Part shown: positions 1 through 5,875 of the stretch, piece by piece
Position numbering within the stretch: position 1 is the stretch's first letter
How the letters are laid out: every line of letters starts with the position of its first letter
Source of the DNA: JBFWIL01 sp050256015
GTDB taxonomy: Bacteria; Bacteroidota; Bacteroidia; Bacteroidales; Prolixibacteraceae
DNA length: 8,588 bases
Direction of reading: 5' to 3'
Assembly (NCBI GenBank): GCA_050256015.1
Contig: JBFWIL010000102.1
Span: 1-8,588, forward strand
Notes under the pieces: model-generated
Database searches by the model: none
What the model saw: only the letters and a program-made list of their open reading frames with translations
Told to the model about the DNA's origin: nothing
Program-made: the position numbers and the translations under genes

Positions 1-13
1 CCTGATTCGTCAT
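1..13 (-). CDS. Possible start of next gene downstream of the cytochrome fusion (partial)
   Basis: On the minus strand an ATG at position 13 follows the cytochrome stop codon by nine bases and opens a frame (Met-Thr-Asn-Gln) that runs off the window. The spacing fits a second cistron of the same operon. Four codons cannot identify a product, and there is no clear ribosome binding site. Octaheme or other multiheme periplasmic reductases are common partners of NapC/NrfH-type quinol dehydrogenases, but nothing here shows which one, if any, follows. Confidence 0.25.
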
Positions 14-22
14 AACTTATCT

Positions 23-1546
23 TTATTCCAAGGTTTCTTCCACTTCGCACACCACACGAAAACCCACGTCCTGTACATCCGAATACCACCAGACTGACTT
101 GGGCATCTGCGGGTCGGTAACCAGCCATTCGGCTGTCCGCGTATGATCCCGGGCTGCGCTTCGCAAATCTTTTGCGTCACTTTTAAATGACCCCCCCCGG
201 ATTACGTGTTCCCGCCCCTTTTTGGGACCGGCCGGATCGACCACCGGCTCTTCCGCATAAGAAGCATAAGTGCCTGCCGCATATAAATCACTGCAGAACT
301 CAGCCACATTCCCGGCCATATTCAACAGTCCAAACGGATTGGGTTTCACCTCATCAGGCTTCCCGGTACGGCCTCCGCCGTTTTGGTCATAGATCACATA
401 GGAGTTGATGACCGTAGTGTCCGGACCAAATATCCTGCTCATCAGACCTTTCCGGGAATAAGCTTTCGGGCTCCCCCGGAAAGGGTAGGGTGTCAGGGTG
501 CCTCCCCGGCAGGCATATTCCCATTCCGCCTCGGTAGGCAGGCGATACTTCTTGCCGGTCAGTTCGGAAAGCCACTGGCAATAAACATTGACTGCATGCC
601 AGCTCATGGTAATTGCCGGGCGTGTTCCCTTTCCCCATCCCTGGTCGGGAGCTCCCCACGGGGGAGTCGGGCCGCTGATGCCATCAACATCATCACGGGT
701 TTGCTCATTCTCCTTCCTTCCCTGCGACGAAGTTGCCTGAAAAAAAGCCAGGTACTCATCCCAACTGACCTCTGCCCGGGCCATAAAAAAACGGCTTATT
801 TTCACCTTTCGCACCGGCCCTTCGTCTGCTTCCCTAAACGGTTCCTTTTCCGGACTTCCCATTTCAAATGTCCCTCCGGGTATGGCTACCATATCAAAGG
901 AGACACTGGTTCCCGGAATGCGTTCCGTGAAATCCTCAAATTTTACTACCGGGGTCGGCTCTGTATATTTTTCGGCCACCCGGGTCTCCATACCGAAATT
1001 CAGGTTGTGTGCATGCAAAACATCCGGATCGAAATGTCCGACACTAAGATGACAATTCAAACAACTCAACTCTTCCTCCCTGCTCATCAGAAAATACAAA
1101 TGTGCATCATCTCCCTCCGGAGAAAGCGTTGTGGGAAACAAATTCCCGTGGCATTTCAAGCACGACTCCTGATACACTATTTTTTTTGCATATTCCGTTT
1201 GTCTTTTCTCCTCCCAGTTAAAGCCAGCTGAATCCTTAAACAGCACCCCATAGACATCCTTGGCTCCGTGTCTGAGCTTGGCCACCAGGTGACCGTGCCC
1301 TTCCGGCGGCAGATGACATTCAACACAGTGCACAATCACCCCGGAAGCATTATCGGAATGGGTTGACAATCGCCAACTCTGCTCTGCATGAGGGTGAACA
1401 TGACACGACATGCAATAAGCATCCGTTGAAGTATAATTCATCAGCCGTGCTCCCGCTAAAACTATTAATATACAAGCCAGCACCCCAAGCATCACGAACC
1501 AGAACCAGGCACGGCTTCCCCGGAAAGGATTACTGAATCTCAACAT
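23..1546 (-). CDS. NapC/NrfH-type tetraheme cytochrome c fused to a SUMF1/FGE-like domain
   Basis: The 507-residue chain (numbered from the ATG at 1546) has a basic N-terminus, one membrane segment at about residues 14-36, and four CxxCH heme sites at 45-49 (CMSCH), 74-78 (CVECH), 129-133 (CLKCH) and 162-166 (CLNCH). This matches the membrane-anchored quinol dehydrogenases NapC/NrfH, which pass electrons from menaquinol to a periplasmic reductase. Residues about 217-500 form a SUMF1 (formylglycine-generating enzyme-like) domain with IPGGTFEMGSP, YRLPTEAEWEYACRGG, FGLLNMAGNVAEF, VIRGGSF and VGFRVV. The cysteine pair that follows RGGS in true FGE is absent here (it reads RGGSFKSDAKDLRSAARD), so formylglycine synthesis is unlikely. 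The domain may be structural or bind a partner protein. A GTG at 1558 would add four residues; I prefer the ATG because AGAAGG lies just upstream. Both domains are intact and in one frame, so this is a fusion and not a frameshift artefact. The electron acceptor is unknown. Confidence 0.85.
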   Translation of the reverse strand: MLRFSNPFRGSRAWFWFVMLGVLACILIVLAGARLMNYTSTDAYCMSCHVHPHAEQSWRLSTHSDNASGVIVHCVECHLPPEGHGHLVAKLRHGAKDVYGVLFKDSAGFNWEEKRQTEYAKKIVYQESCLKCHGNLFPTTLSPEGDDAHLYFLMSREEELSCLNCHLSVGHFDPDVLHAHNLNFGMETRVAEKYTEPTPVVKFEDFTERIPGTSVSFDMVAIPGGTFEMGSPEKEPFREADEGPVRKVKISRFFMARAEVSWDEYLAFFQATSSQGRKENEQTRDDVDGISGPTPPWGAPDQGWGKGTRPAITMSWHAVNVYCQWLSELTGKKYRLPTEAEWEYACRGGTLTPYPFRGSPKAYSRKGLMSRIFGPDTTVINSYVIYDQNGGGRTGKPDEVKPNPFGLLNMAGNVAEFCSDLYAAGTYASYAEEPVVDPAGPKKGREHVIRGGSFKSDAKDLRSAARDHTRTAEWLVTDPQMPKSVWWYSDVQDVGFRVVCEVEETLE

Positions 1547-1580
1547 TTTCCTTCTCACTCGTCTTTTAGGTTTAATTAAA

Positions 1581-1661
1581 TCCGGTAATTCCTCTCCGGA
1601 CGGTCAGCCCCGGCATACTCCGGTTTAAACAGCCAAAATATGGGGAAGCAATAAACTTCCC
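1581..1661 (-). other. Leader of the cytochrome gene with two short hairpins
   Basis: If the -7 box at 1672-1679 is used, the cytochrome transcript has a leader of roughly 120 bases. Two small inverted repeats lie in it: GGGAAG (1643-1648) with CTTCCC (1656-1661), loop 7, and TCCGG (1581-1585) with CCGGA (1596-1600), loop 10. Neither is followed by a T-run, so they are not intrinsic terminators, and I recognise no riboswitch class. They may be chance structures. The rest of 1559-1825 holds no convincing gene. Confidence 0.2.
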
Positions 1662-1671
1662 GGGGCAACAG

Positions 1672-1679
1672 CAAATATA
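1672..1679 (-). promoter_or_regulatory. Bacteroidota-type -7 box for the cytochrome gene
   Basis: The plus strand reads CAAATATA, which is TATATTTG on the minus strand and a perfect TAnnTTTG. It lies about 126 bases upstream of the chosen start. No good -33 TTTG is seen at the usual distance, so this is a candidate only. Confidence 0.4.
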
Positions 1680-1825
1680 CAAATTTATAGTCAGGATCGG
1701 GAACTTCGGGGCATTCAGTATCATCCACTTTCCGGTTCTCCCGGCCTCAGTCATTTGGCCCGTGCCGTTTCCCCTTTTCCGGGAAGAAATTTTATTCAGG
1801 CGGTATGGATATATGCTTTTTTTTG

Positions 1826-1833
1826 TACTTTTG
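1826..1833 (+). promoter_or_regulatory. -7 box of tRNA-Val
   Basis: TACTTTTG matches the Bacteroidota TAnnTTTG -7 consensus exactly and ends 11 bases before the tRNA, which would put the transcription start only a few bases upstream of the mature 5' end. The -33 element is not obvious. Confidence 0.6.
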
Positions 1834-1844
1834 TGCCCGCAAAC

Positions 1845-1919
1845 GGGTTGTTAGCTCAGTTGGTTTAGAGCATTACCTTGACAGGGTAGGGGTCACTGGT
1901 TCGAATCCAGTACAACCCA
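1845..1919 (+). tRNA. tRNA-Val, anticodon GAC
   Basis: A complete cloverleaf can be drawn. The acceptor arm GGGTTGT pairs with ACAACCC (1912-1918), with A1919 as discriminator. The D-arm begins with TAGCTCAGTTGG, and the anticodon stem TTACC/GGTAG closes the loop TTGACAG with anticodon GAC at 1880-1882. The T-arm contains GGTTCGAATCC. The 3' CCA is not encoded (CAC follows), so it must be added after transcription. The AT-rich islet starts directly behind its 3' end, a typical place for integration of mobile DNA. Confidence 0.96.
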
Positions 1920-1923
1920 CACA

Positions 1924-1967
1924 GTTACAGAGGTTAGTCGGATAACGAGTAACAAAATAGTAACAAA
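1924..1967 (+). repeat. GTAAC-type repeat cluster behind tRNA-Val, resembling an attachment/arm site
   Basis: Four bases past the discriminator base lies a nested inverted repeat: GTTAC (1924-1928), GTTA (1933-1936), then TAAC (1943-1946) and GTAAC (1949-1953). It runs into a perfect direct repeat of AGTAACAAA at 1948-1956 and 1959-1967, an 11-base period or about one helical turn. Clusters of short inverted and direct repeats next to a tRNA 3' end are what tyrosine recombinases bind, so I read this as a possible remnant att region. No integrase gene and no second copy of the tRNA 3' end is found in the window. Confidence 0.4.
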
Positions 1968-2244
1968 GTTCTACATATTTAATCAAATTCATTAATTGAA
2001 AGGCATTTCAAATTGTCATTAGCATAAAAGCCATTAGTATATTTAGTATATTTTAGGGGTAAACCATTTTGGGGAATCTCATATTCAATTCTCAACTTTT
2101 GTTTTTCATGGCTATGGGTGTATATGAAGTATAGATAGAAAGAATCGGTAAATTCGATTAAAATTGCCTTATGTGCGCATAATGACACGGGAAAAATCAT
2201 TGCAAATTCAATTATAGAAGTATCTGTTCAACAAATTTCTGTAA
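1968..2244. other. AT-rich stretch without a convincing gene
   Basis: Between the repeat cluster and the gene remnant at 2245 no reliable gene is visible. A 73-codon ATG frame exists on the minus strand (2200 to 1979), closed by an in-frame stop shortly upstream. It has no ribosome binding site, no promoter match and no family I recognise, so I leave it uncalled. The stretch is probably decayed DNA of the islet. Confidence 0.4.
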
Positions 2245-2400
2245 GTTCCTGTTAAGTCCTTCTCTAACTATTACACAAAAAAGGTAGATGGGGATTTTGA
2301 AGCCAAGTTGGTGAAACTCCCTTTTCCTACTCGACCAATTTCCCGTTATCGCCAAGCAAAAGGAAGAGTACAAATGCGGAGATTAAATGCAATATTTTAA
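2245..2400 (+). pseudogene. Probable C-terminal remnant of an unidentified gene
   Basis: An open frame of 51 codons runs from directly after a TAA (2242-2244) to a TAA at 2398-2400 and has no proper start at its 5' end. Its translation looks protein-like: it includes KKVDGDFEAKLVKLPFP and ends in ISRYRQAKGRVQMRRLNAIF, a basic tail of the sort seen in DNA-associated proteins. I do not recognise the family. The most likely reading is the tail of a gene whose front was lost or decayed in the islet. It could also be chance. The frame overlaps the first GCGGAGA repeat of the Fic control region. Confidence 0.3.
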
Positions 2401-2468
2401 GTATTTTGTGCGGAGAATAATTTATTTGCGGAGAATAAATCGTATATTTGCCGCAAATATAGCGGAGA
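2375..2468 (+). repeat. GCGGAGA repeat array in the fic control region
   Basis: The heptamer GCGGAGA occurs four times on the plus strand, at 2376-2382, 2410-2416, 2428-2434 and 2462-2468, with start-to-start spacing of 34, 18 and 34 bases. The two middle copies share the longer core TGCGGAGAATAA (2409-2420 and 2427-2438), the first reads TGCGGAGATTAA, and the last touches the fic start codon as GCGGAGAATGA. The copy at 2427 is also flanked by the small inverted repeat TTATT (2422-2426)/AATAA (2434-2438). The ordered layout suggests binding sites for a regulator, plausibly the winged-helix domain of the Fic protein itself. Confidence 0.6.
2443..2461 (+). promoter_or_regulatory. fic promoter -7 box inside a 19-bp perfect palindrome (likely operator)
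   Basis: TATATTTG (2443-2450) is a perfect TAnnTTTG -7 box. It is exactly the left part of a palindrome of two 9-base arms around one base, TATATTTGC-C-GCAAATATA. The palindrome covers the -7 box and the expected transcription start (about 2456) and ends seven bases before the ATG. A protein bound here would block the promoter. The transcript leader would be only about 12 bases, so the mRNA is nearly leaderless. A -33 element is weak or absent. Confidence 0.6.
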
Positions 2469-3587
2469 ATGAAAATATATCTACACGAAAAAGAAAATTG
2501 GACAGACTTTACTTGGAATCACAATCAAGTAACTCAAAAACTTGGAGAAGCAAGAAATATTCAAGGGAAACTACTTGGTAAAATGGAGTCTTTAGGCTTT
2601 GGATTACAAAACGAAGCTGTTTTAAATACGCTTACTTTAGACATTATAAAATCGTCTGAAATTGAAGGAGAAATCCTTGAAGCGGAACAAGTACGTTCAT
2701 CAATTGCACGGAGACTTGGATTTGATATAGCAGGTTCAGTAGAATCTGAAAGATATGTCGAAGGAGTAGTTGAAATGATGCTTGACGTAACTCAACGATA
2801 CAATTTACCTTTAACAAAAGATAGATTATTTGGCTGGCACGCTGCTCTATTTCCAACAGGTTGGAGTAATCTGTATAAAATAACAGTTGCCGATTGGAGA
2901 AAAGACACTACCGGACCAATGCAAGTTGTTTCGGGGCCAATGGGAAAAGAGAAAGTTCATTATCAAGCACCAAATTCAGATAGAATAGAATCTGAAATGG
3001 AAAAGTTCCTGTATTGGTTTGAAAATGAAGACAACTTAGATTTAGTGTTGAAATCCGCAATTGCTCATCTTTGGTTTGTAAGCATACACCCTTTTGATGA
3101 TGGGAATGGACGTATAACAAGAGCAATAACAGATATGATGTTAGCTCGTTCGGATAAAAGCGTAAGACGATTTTACAGTCTGTCTGCCCAAATACGAGTT
3201 GAAAGAAAACAATATTACGCAAAGCTTGAAAAAGCACAGAAAGGCACGACTGATATTACAGAGTGGATTTTATGGTTTTTACAGTGTCTGATAAATGCCA
3301 TAAATTCAACAGAAAACACTTTATCTAAAATCTTGTTTAAAGCTGAATTTTGGAAAATACATTCAGCCACTATATTTAACGAAAGACAACAAAAAACACT
3401 TAATAAACTACTTGATGGTTTTGATGGAAAATTAACCACATCAAAATGGGGAAAGATTAATAAATGTTCACAAGACACAGCACATAGAGACATTCAAGAT
3501 TTAATAAAAAAAGAGATTTTACGAAAAGGAACAAGTGGTGGACGAAGTACAAATTATGAATTAAATGAAATGTCCATGAGTAACTAA
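2469..3587 (+). CDS. Fic-family AMPylator with DUF4172 N-terminus and C-terminal winged helix
   Basis: Fic enzymes transfer AMP from ATP to Tyr, Ser or Thr hydroxyls of target proteins. This 372-residue cytosolic protein has a DUF4172-type N-terminus (about 3-85) and carries the inhibitory motif (S/T)xxxE(G/N) as S62-S-E-I-E66-G67, which makes it a class II (N-terminal, self-inhibited) Fic protein. The catalytic motif is complete: HPFDDGNGRITR at 207-218, with catalytic His207 and the anion-binding loop GNGR at 212-215. A winged-helix segment at about 318-365 (TTSKWGKINKCSQDTAHRDI, then GGRSTNYEL) probably binds DNA or mediates contacts. The start at 2469 is supported by the family's typical opening MKIYLHEKENWTDFTW, although GGAGA abuts the ATG with no spacer. 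No antitoxin gene adjoins it, consistent with built-in inhibition. Its AT-rich codon use differs from the flanking genes, suggesting transfer. Confidence 0.92.
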   Translation: MKIYLHEKENWTDFTWNHNQVTQKLGEARNIQGKLLGKMESLGFGLQNEAVLNTLTLDIIKSSEIEGEILEAEQVRSSIARRLGFDIAGSVESERYVEGVVEMMLDVTQRYNLPLTKDRLFGWHAALFPTGWSNLYKITVADWRKDTTGPMQVVSGPMGKEKVHYQAPNSDRIESEMEKFLYWFENEDNLDLVLKSAIAHLWFVSIHPFDDGNGRITRAITDMMLARSDKSVRRFYSLSAQIRVERKQYYAKLEKAQKGTTDITEWILWFLQCLINAINSTENTLSKILFKAEFWKIHSATIFNERQQKTLNKLLDGFDGKLTTSKWGKINKCSQDTAHRDIQDLIKKEILRKGTSGGRSTNYELNEMSMSN

Positions 3588-3665
3588 TCATTAATTCACA
3601 CACGAGCATGATTATTTGCGAATGGTAAGTTCCATCTGACAATTAAAAATTAAAAAAATGAACAG
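3588..3665 (+). promoter_or_regulatory. Gap between fic and the glycosidase gene, islet edge
   Basis: These 78 AT-rich bases probably contain the right boundary of the islet. TTATTTGCG at 3612-3620 repeats nine bases of the fic control region (2422-2430), perhaps by chance. No terminator hairpin and no TAnnTTTG box is seen. A four-codon frame (ATG at 3658, then AAC AGA TGA) overlaps the glycosidase ATG by two bases, most likely by chance. Confidence 0.3.
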
Positions 3666-5825
3666 ATGAAAGGCCAAACGAATTTTGTTTTAACCATACT
3701 GCTTGTGCTTTTAGTCGCTCACTCCGGCTGTATTCAGTCCAATTCTCAGTCAAAGATCAAGACCCCTATCGACCGTTTTGCCTTAGTGAACCGGCACAAT
3801 GTGGAGCTGTCCGGAATCGATCCTCTTGCTCCCTTATCGGTTGGTAACGGTGATTTTGCCTATACTGCCGATGTTACCGGGATGCAGTCTCTGGAGTCTT
3901 ACTACTTTGAAAATGGTATTCCCTTGGAAACGCGTTCAACCTGGGCGTGGCATTTCTTTCCCAATACAGAGAACCTTCGTTTGCAGGATGCCACAAAAGA
4001 AATCAATTTTCACGGGCGTAAGATTTTTTATGCCAGTGATCAGAGCAGTCCGGCCGGGGATTACTTCCGGAAGAATCCGCATCCGATTCCAATGGGGCAA
4101 ATCAGCCTGGTTGATGAAAATGACAGCCCGTTAACCCCGGAAATGATTCAGGATATTCACCAGAAACTGGATCTGTGGGAGGGAGTGATTTACAGTCATT
4201 ACCGTATGGACGGGGAACAAGTAACAGTAGAGACAGTGAGCCACCCCGAGTTACATTTGGTAGCTTTCAAAATTAAATCTGATCTGCTGAAGTCAGGCAG
4301 GTTAAAACCGGCTTTCCGGTTTCCCTATTCATACGATCTTTCAACAAAAAACAAACCTCCCTTCGATTGGAACAAACAGGATCAACACGAAACAGCGGTA
4401 ATTCAGAAAGTCACCGGGGATGTCGTGTTGCATAGAAGTATAGATACCAGTCAGTATTATGTCCGGATTCATTGGAAAGGCGGCGGTCAGTGGGAGAGGA
4501 ATGCTCAGCATGAATTCTCGTTGAACTGCTCCGGATCGGACAGTTTGATGCTTGTCTGTGAATTTCATCCTGCCGTGAACCCAGGGACAGTGCCTTCATT
4601 TGCTGAAACAAAGCAAGCCAGTATCCAATCCTGGAAGGACTATTGGACAAAAGGAGGTGCTGTTGACCTGAGTGGAAGTACCGATTTGCGGGCACCAGAA
4701 CTGGAAAGGCGGATTGTCTTATCCCAGTATCTTATGAAAGTCAATTATGCAGGTTCTTTCCCCCCACAGGAAACAGGGTTGGCACATATCAGTTGGTACG
4801 GAAAACACAATTCGGAAGTGTATTGGATCCATGCGGCCCAGTTCTACCAGTGGAACCATGTCTGTTTGCTGGAGAAAGGGCTTCAATGGTACAGAAAGAT
4901 TCTGCCTGTTGCTATGGACGATGCAAGAAGTAAAGGATTTGAAGGGGCCCGGTGGCCAAAAATGGCCGGGATTGACGGACGGATTAGTCCGGGGACGATC
5001 AACCCGTTTATCATTTGGAACCAGCCCAACCCGATTTATCTTTCCGAGTTAGTCTATCGGGCGCATCCGGATACACTAACATTGAATAAATATAAAGATA
5101 TTGTTTTTGAATCAGCCAATTTTCTGGCTTCGTATGCTTTTTATGATGACAAAACAGAACGGTACATTCTTGGCCCACCCATCAAAAGTGTAAATGAAAG
5201 TACGGAGGAAAATACGACCATGAATCCGAGCTTTGAACTGGCTGAGTGGTATTATGGATTAAAAGTGGCCCAGGATTGGCGAGTGCGTCTGCATATGAAA
5301 CGCAACCGGCTATGGGACGATATTATGAAAAAGCTGGCTCCATTGACAATAGAAGATAAAAAGTATGTTGAGCTGGAATCTGATCCGGAGATGTATGACC
5401 GGCCGGGGAACTTTTCTTCTGCCATGATCATGGCATTAGGCTGTCTCCCAAAAACGCCGATGGTTAATGAGAAGATTATGCGAAACACCTTCGACGCTAT
5501 TGTTGAACGAAACGGCATTCCCGGTTTTGTGAGCTGGAGCATGGGAAAAGGGGCACTGACGGCAGCACGTCTGGGCGATCGACAAACGGCAGTTGATATT
5601 GTTTGCAGTGATACACCCAAAGCCCGATTCAACAAAAGTGGTTATGTTCCCCGCCCCAAAGAAGGAACAGGCTGTCCTGCATATTTACCTGTGAACGGTT
5701 CCTTCCTGGCAGCTATTGGTTTGATGGCCGGAGGATGGGATGGTGCCCCGGCGGAGGATGCTCCGGGTTTTCCTCAGGACGGGAAATGGAATGTCAGAGC
5801 GGAGAACCTTAAAAAACTTCCCTGA
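3666..5825 (+). CDS. Predicted lipoprotein, six-hairpin (alpha/alpha)6 glycosidase-like
   Basis: This 719-residue protein begins with a lipoprotein-type signal peptide: a short basic start, a hydrophobic core at 7-18 and Cys22 in HSGC, where His at -3 is unusual for a lipobox. No acidic lipoprotein export signal follows Cys22, so surface display is not assured. An N-terminal beta-rich domain (about 35-330) contains SVGNGDFAYTADVTGMQ (58-74). The helical domain (about 340-695) contains SWYGKHNSEVYWIHAAQF (376-393), GFEGARWPKMAG (424-435), ILGPPIKSVNESTEEN (501-516) followed by NPSFELAEWYYGL (520-532), and YLPVNGSFLAAIGLMAGG (673-690). The arrangement resembles clan GH-L-like enzymes such as GH65; a glutamate within 511-515 is a candidate acid. 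I do not assign a GH family or substrate. There is no SusC/SusD pair nearby. It converges on the araC-type gene with a 50-base gap. The only start compatible with the signal peptide is the ATG at 3666, which has no Shine-Dalgarno sequence. Confidence 0.75.
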   Translation: MKGQTNFVLTILLVLLVAHSGCIQSNSQSKIKTPIDRFALVNRHNVELSGIDPLAPLSVGNGDFAYTADVTGMQSLESYYFENGIPLETRSTWAWHFFPNTENLRLQDATKEINFHGRKIFYASDQSSPAGDYFRKNPHPIPMGQISLVDENDSPLTPEMIQDIHQKLDLWEGVIYSHYRMDGEQVTVETVSHPELHLVAFKIKSDLLKSGRLKPAFRFPYSYDLSTKNKPPFDWNKQDQHETAVIQKVTGDVVLHRSIDTSQYYVRIHWKGGGQWERNAQHEFSLNCSGSDSLMLVCEFHPAVNPGTVPSFAETKQASIQSWKDYWTKGGAVDLSGSTDLRAPELERRIVLSQYLMKVNYAGSFPPQETGLAHISWYGKHNSEVYWIHAAQFYQWNHVCLLEKGLQWYRKILPVAMDDARSKGFEGARWPKMAGIDGRISPGTINPFIIWNQPNPIYLSELVYRAHPDTLTLNKYKDIVFESANFLASYAFYDDKTERYILGPPIKSVNESTEENTTMNPSFELAEWYYGLKVAQDWRVRLHMKRNRLWDDIMKKLAPLTIEDKKYVELESDPEMYDRPGNFSSAMIMALGCLPKTPMVNEKIMRNTFDAIVERNGIPGFVSWSMGKGALTAARLGDRQTAVDIVCSDTPKARFNKSGYVPRPKEGTGCPAYLPVNGSFLAAIGLMAGGWDGAPAEDAPGFPQDGKWNVRAENLKKLP

Positions 5826-5875
5826 TTCTGAATGACGAATGATTGAGTTGCTGCTCCGACGCCGTCTTGTCAAAA

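Noticed and set aside
383..1231. 282-codon plus-strand frame
   Set aside because: It lies entirely antisense to the cytochrome/SUMF1 gene, whose heme motifs and conserved domain prove the minus frame. Its translation has no recognisable domain.
1979..2200. 73-codon minus-strand frame in the islet
   Set aside because: No ribosome site, promoter or recognised family; an in-frame stop lies just upstream. It could be a decayed fragment but cannot be supported.
2375..2468. CRISPR array
   Set aside because: The repeats are only 7-12 bases with unequal spacing of 34, 18 and 34 bases, and there are no cas genes. They fit operator sites instead.
2387..2581. 64-codon plus-strand frame overlapping the fic start
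   Set aside because: It runs out of frame through the repeat array and the fic N-terminus, whose DUF4172-type sequence is in the other frame.
5826..5875. Bidirectional terminator between the convergent glycosidase and AraC genes
   Set aside because: No stable stem followed by a T-run is visible on either strand.
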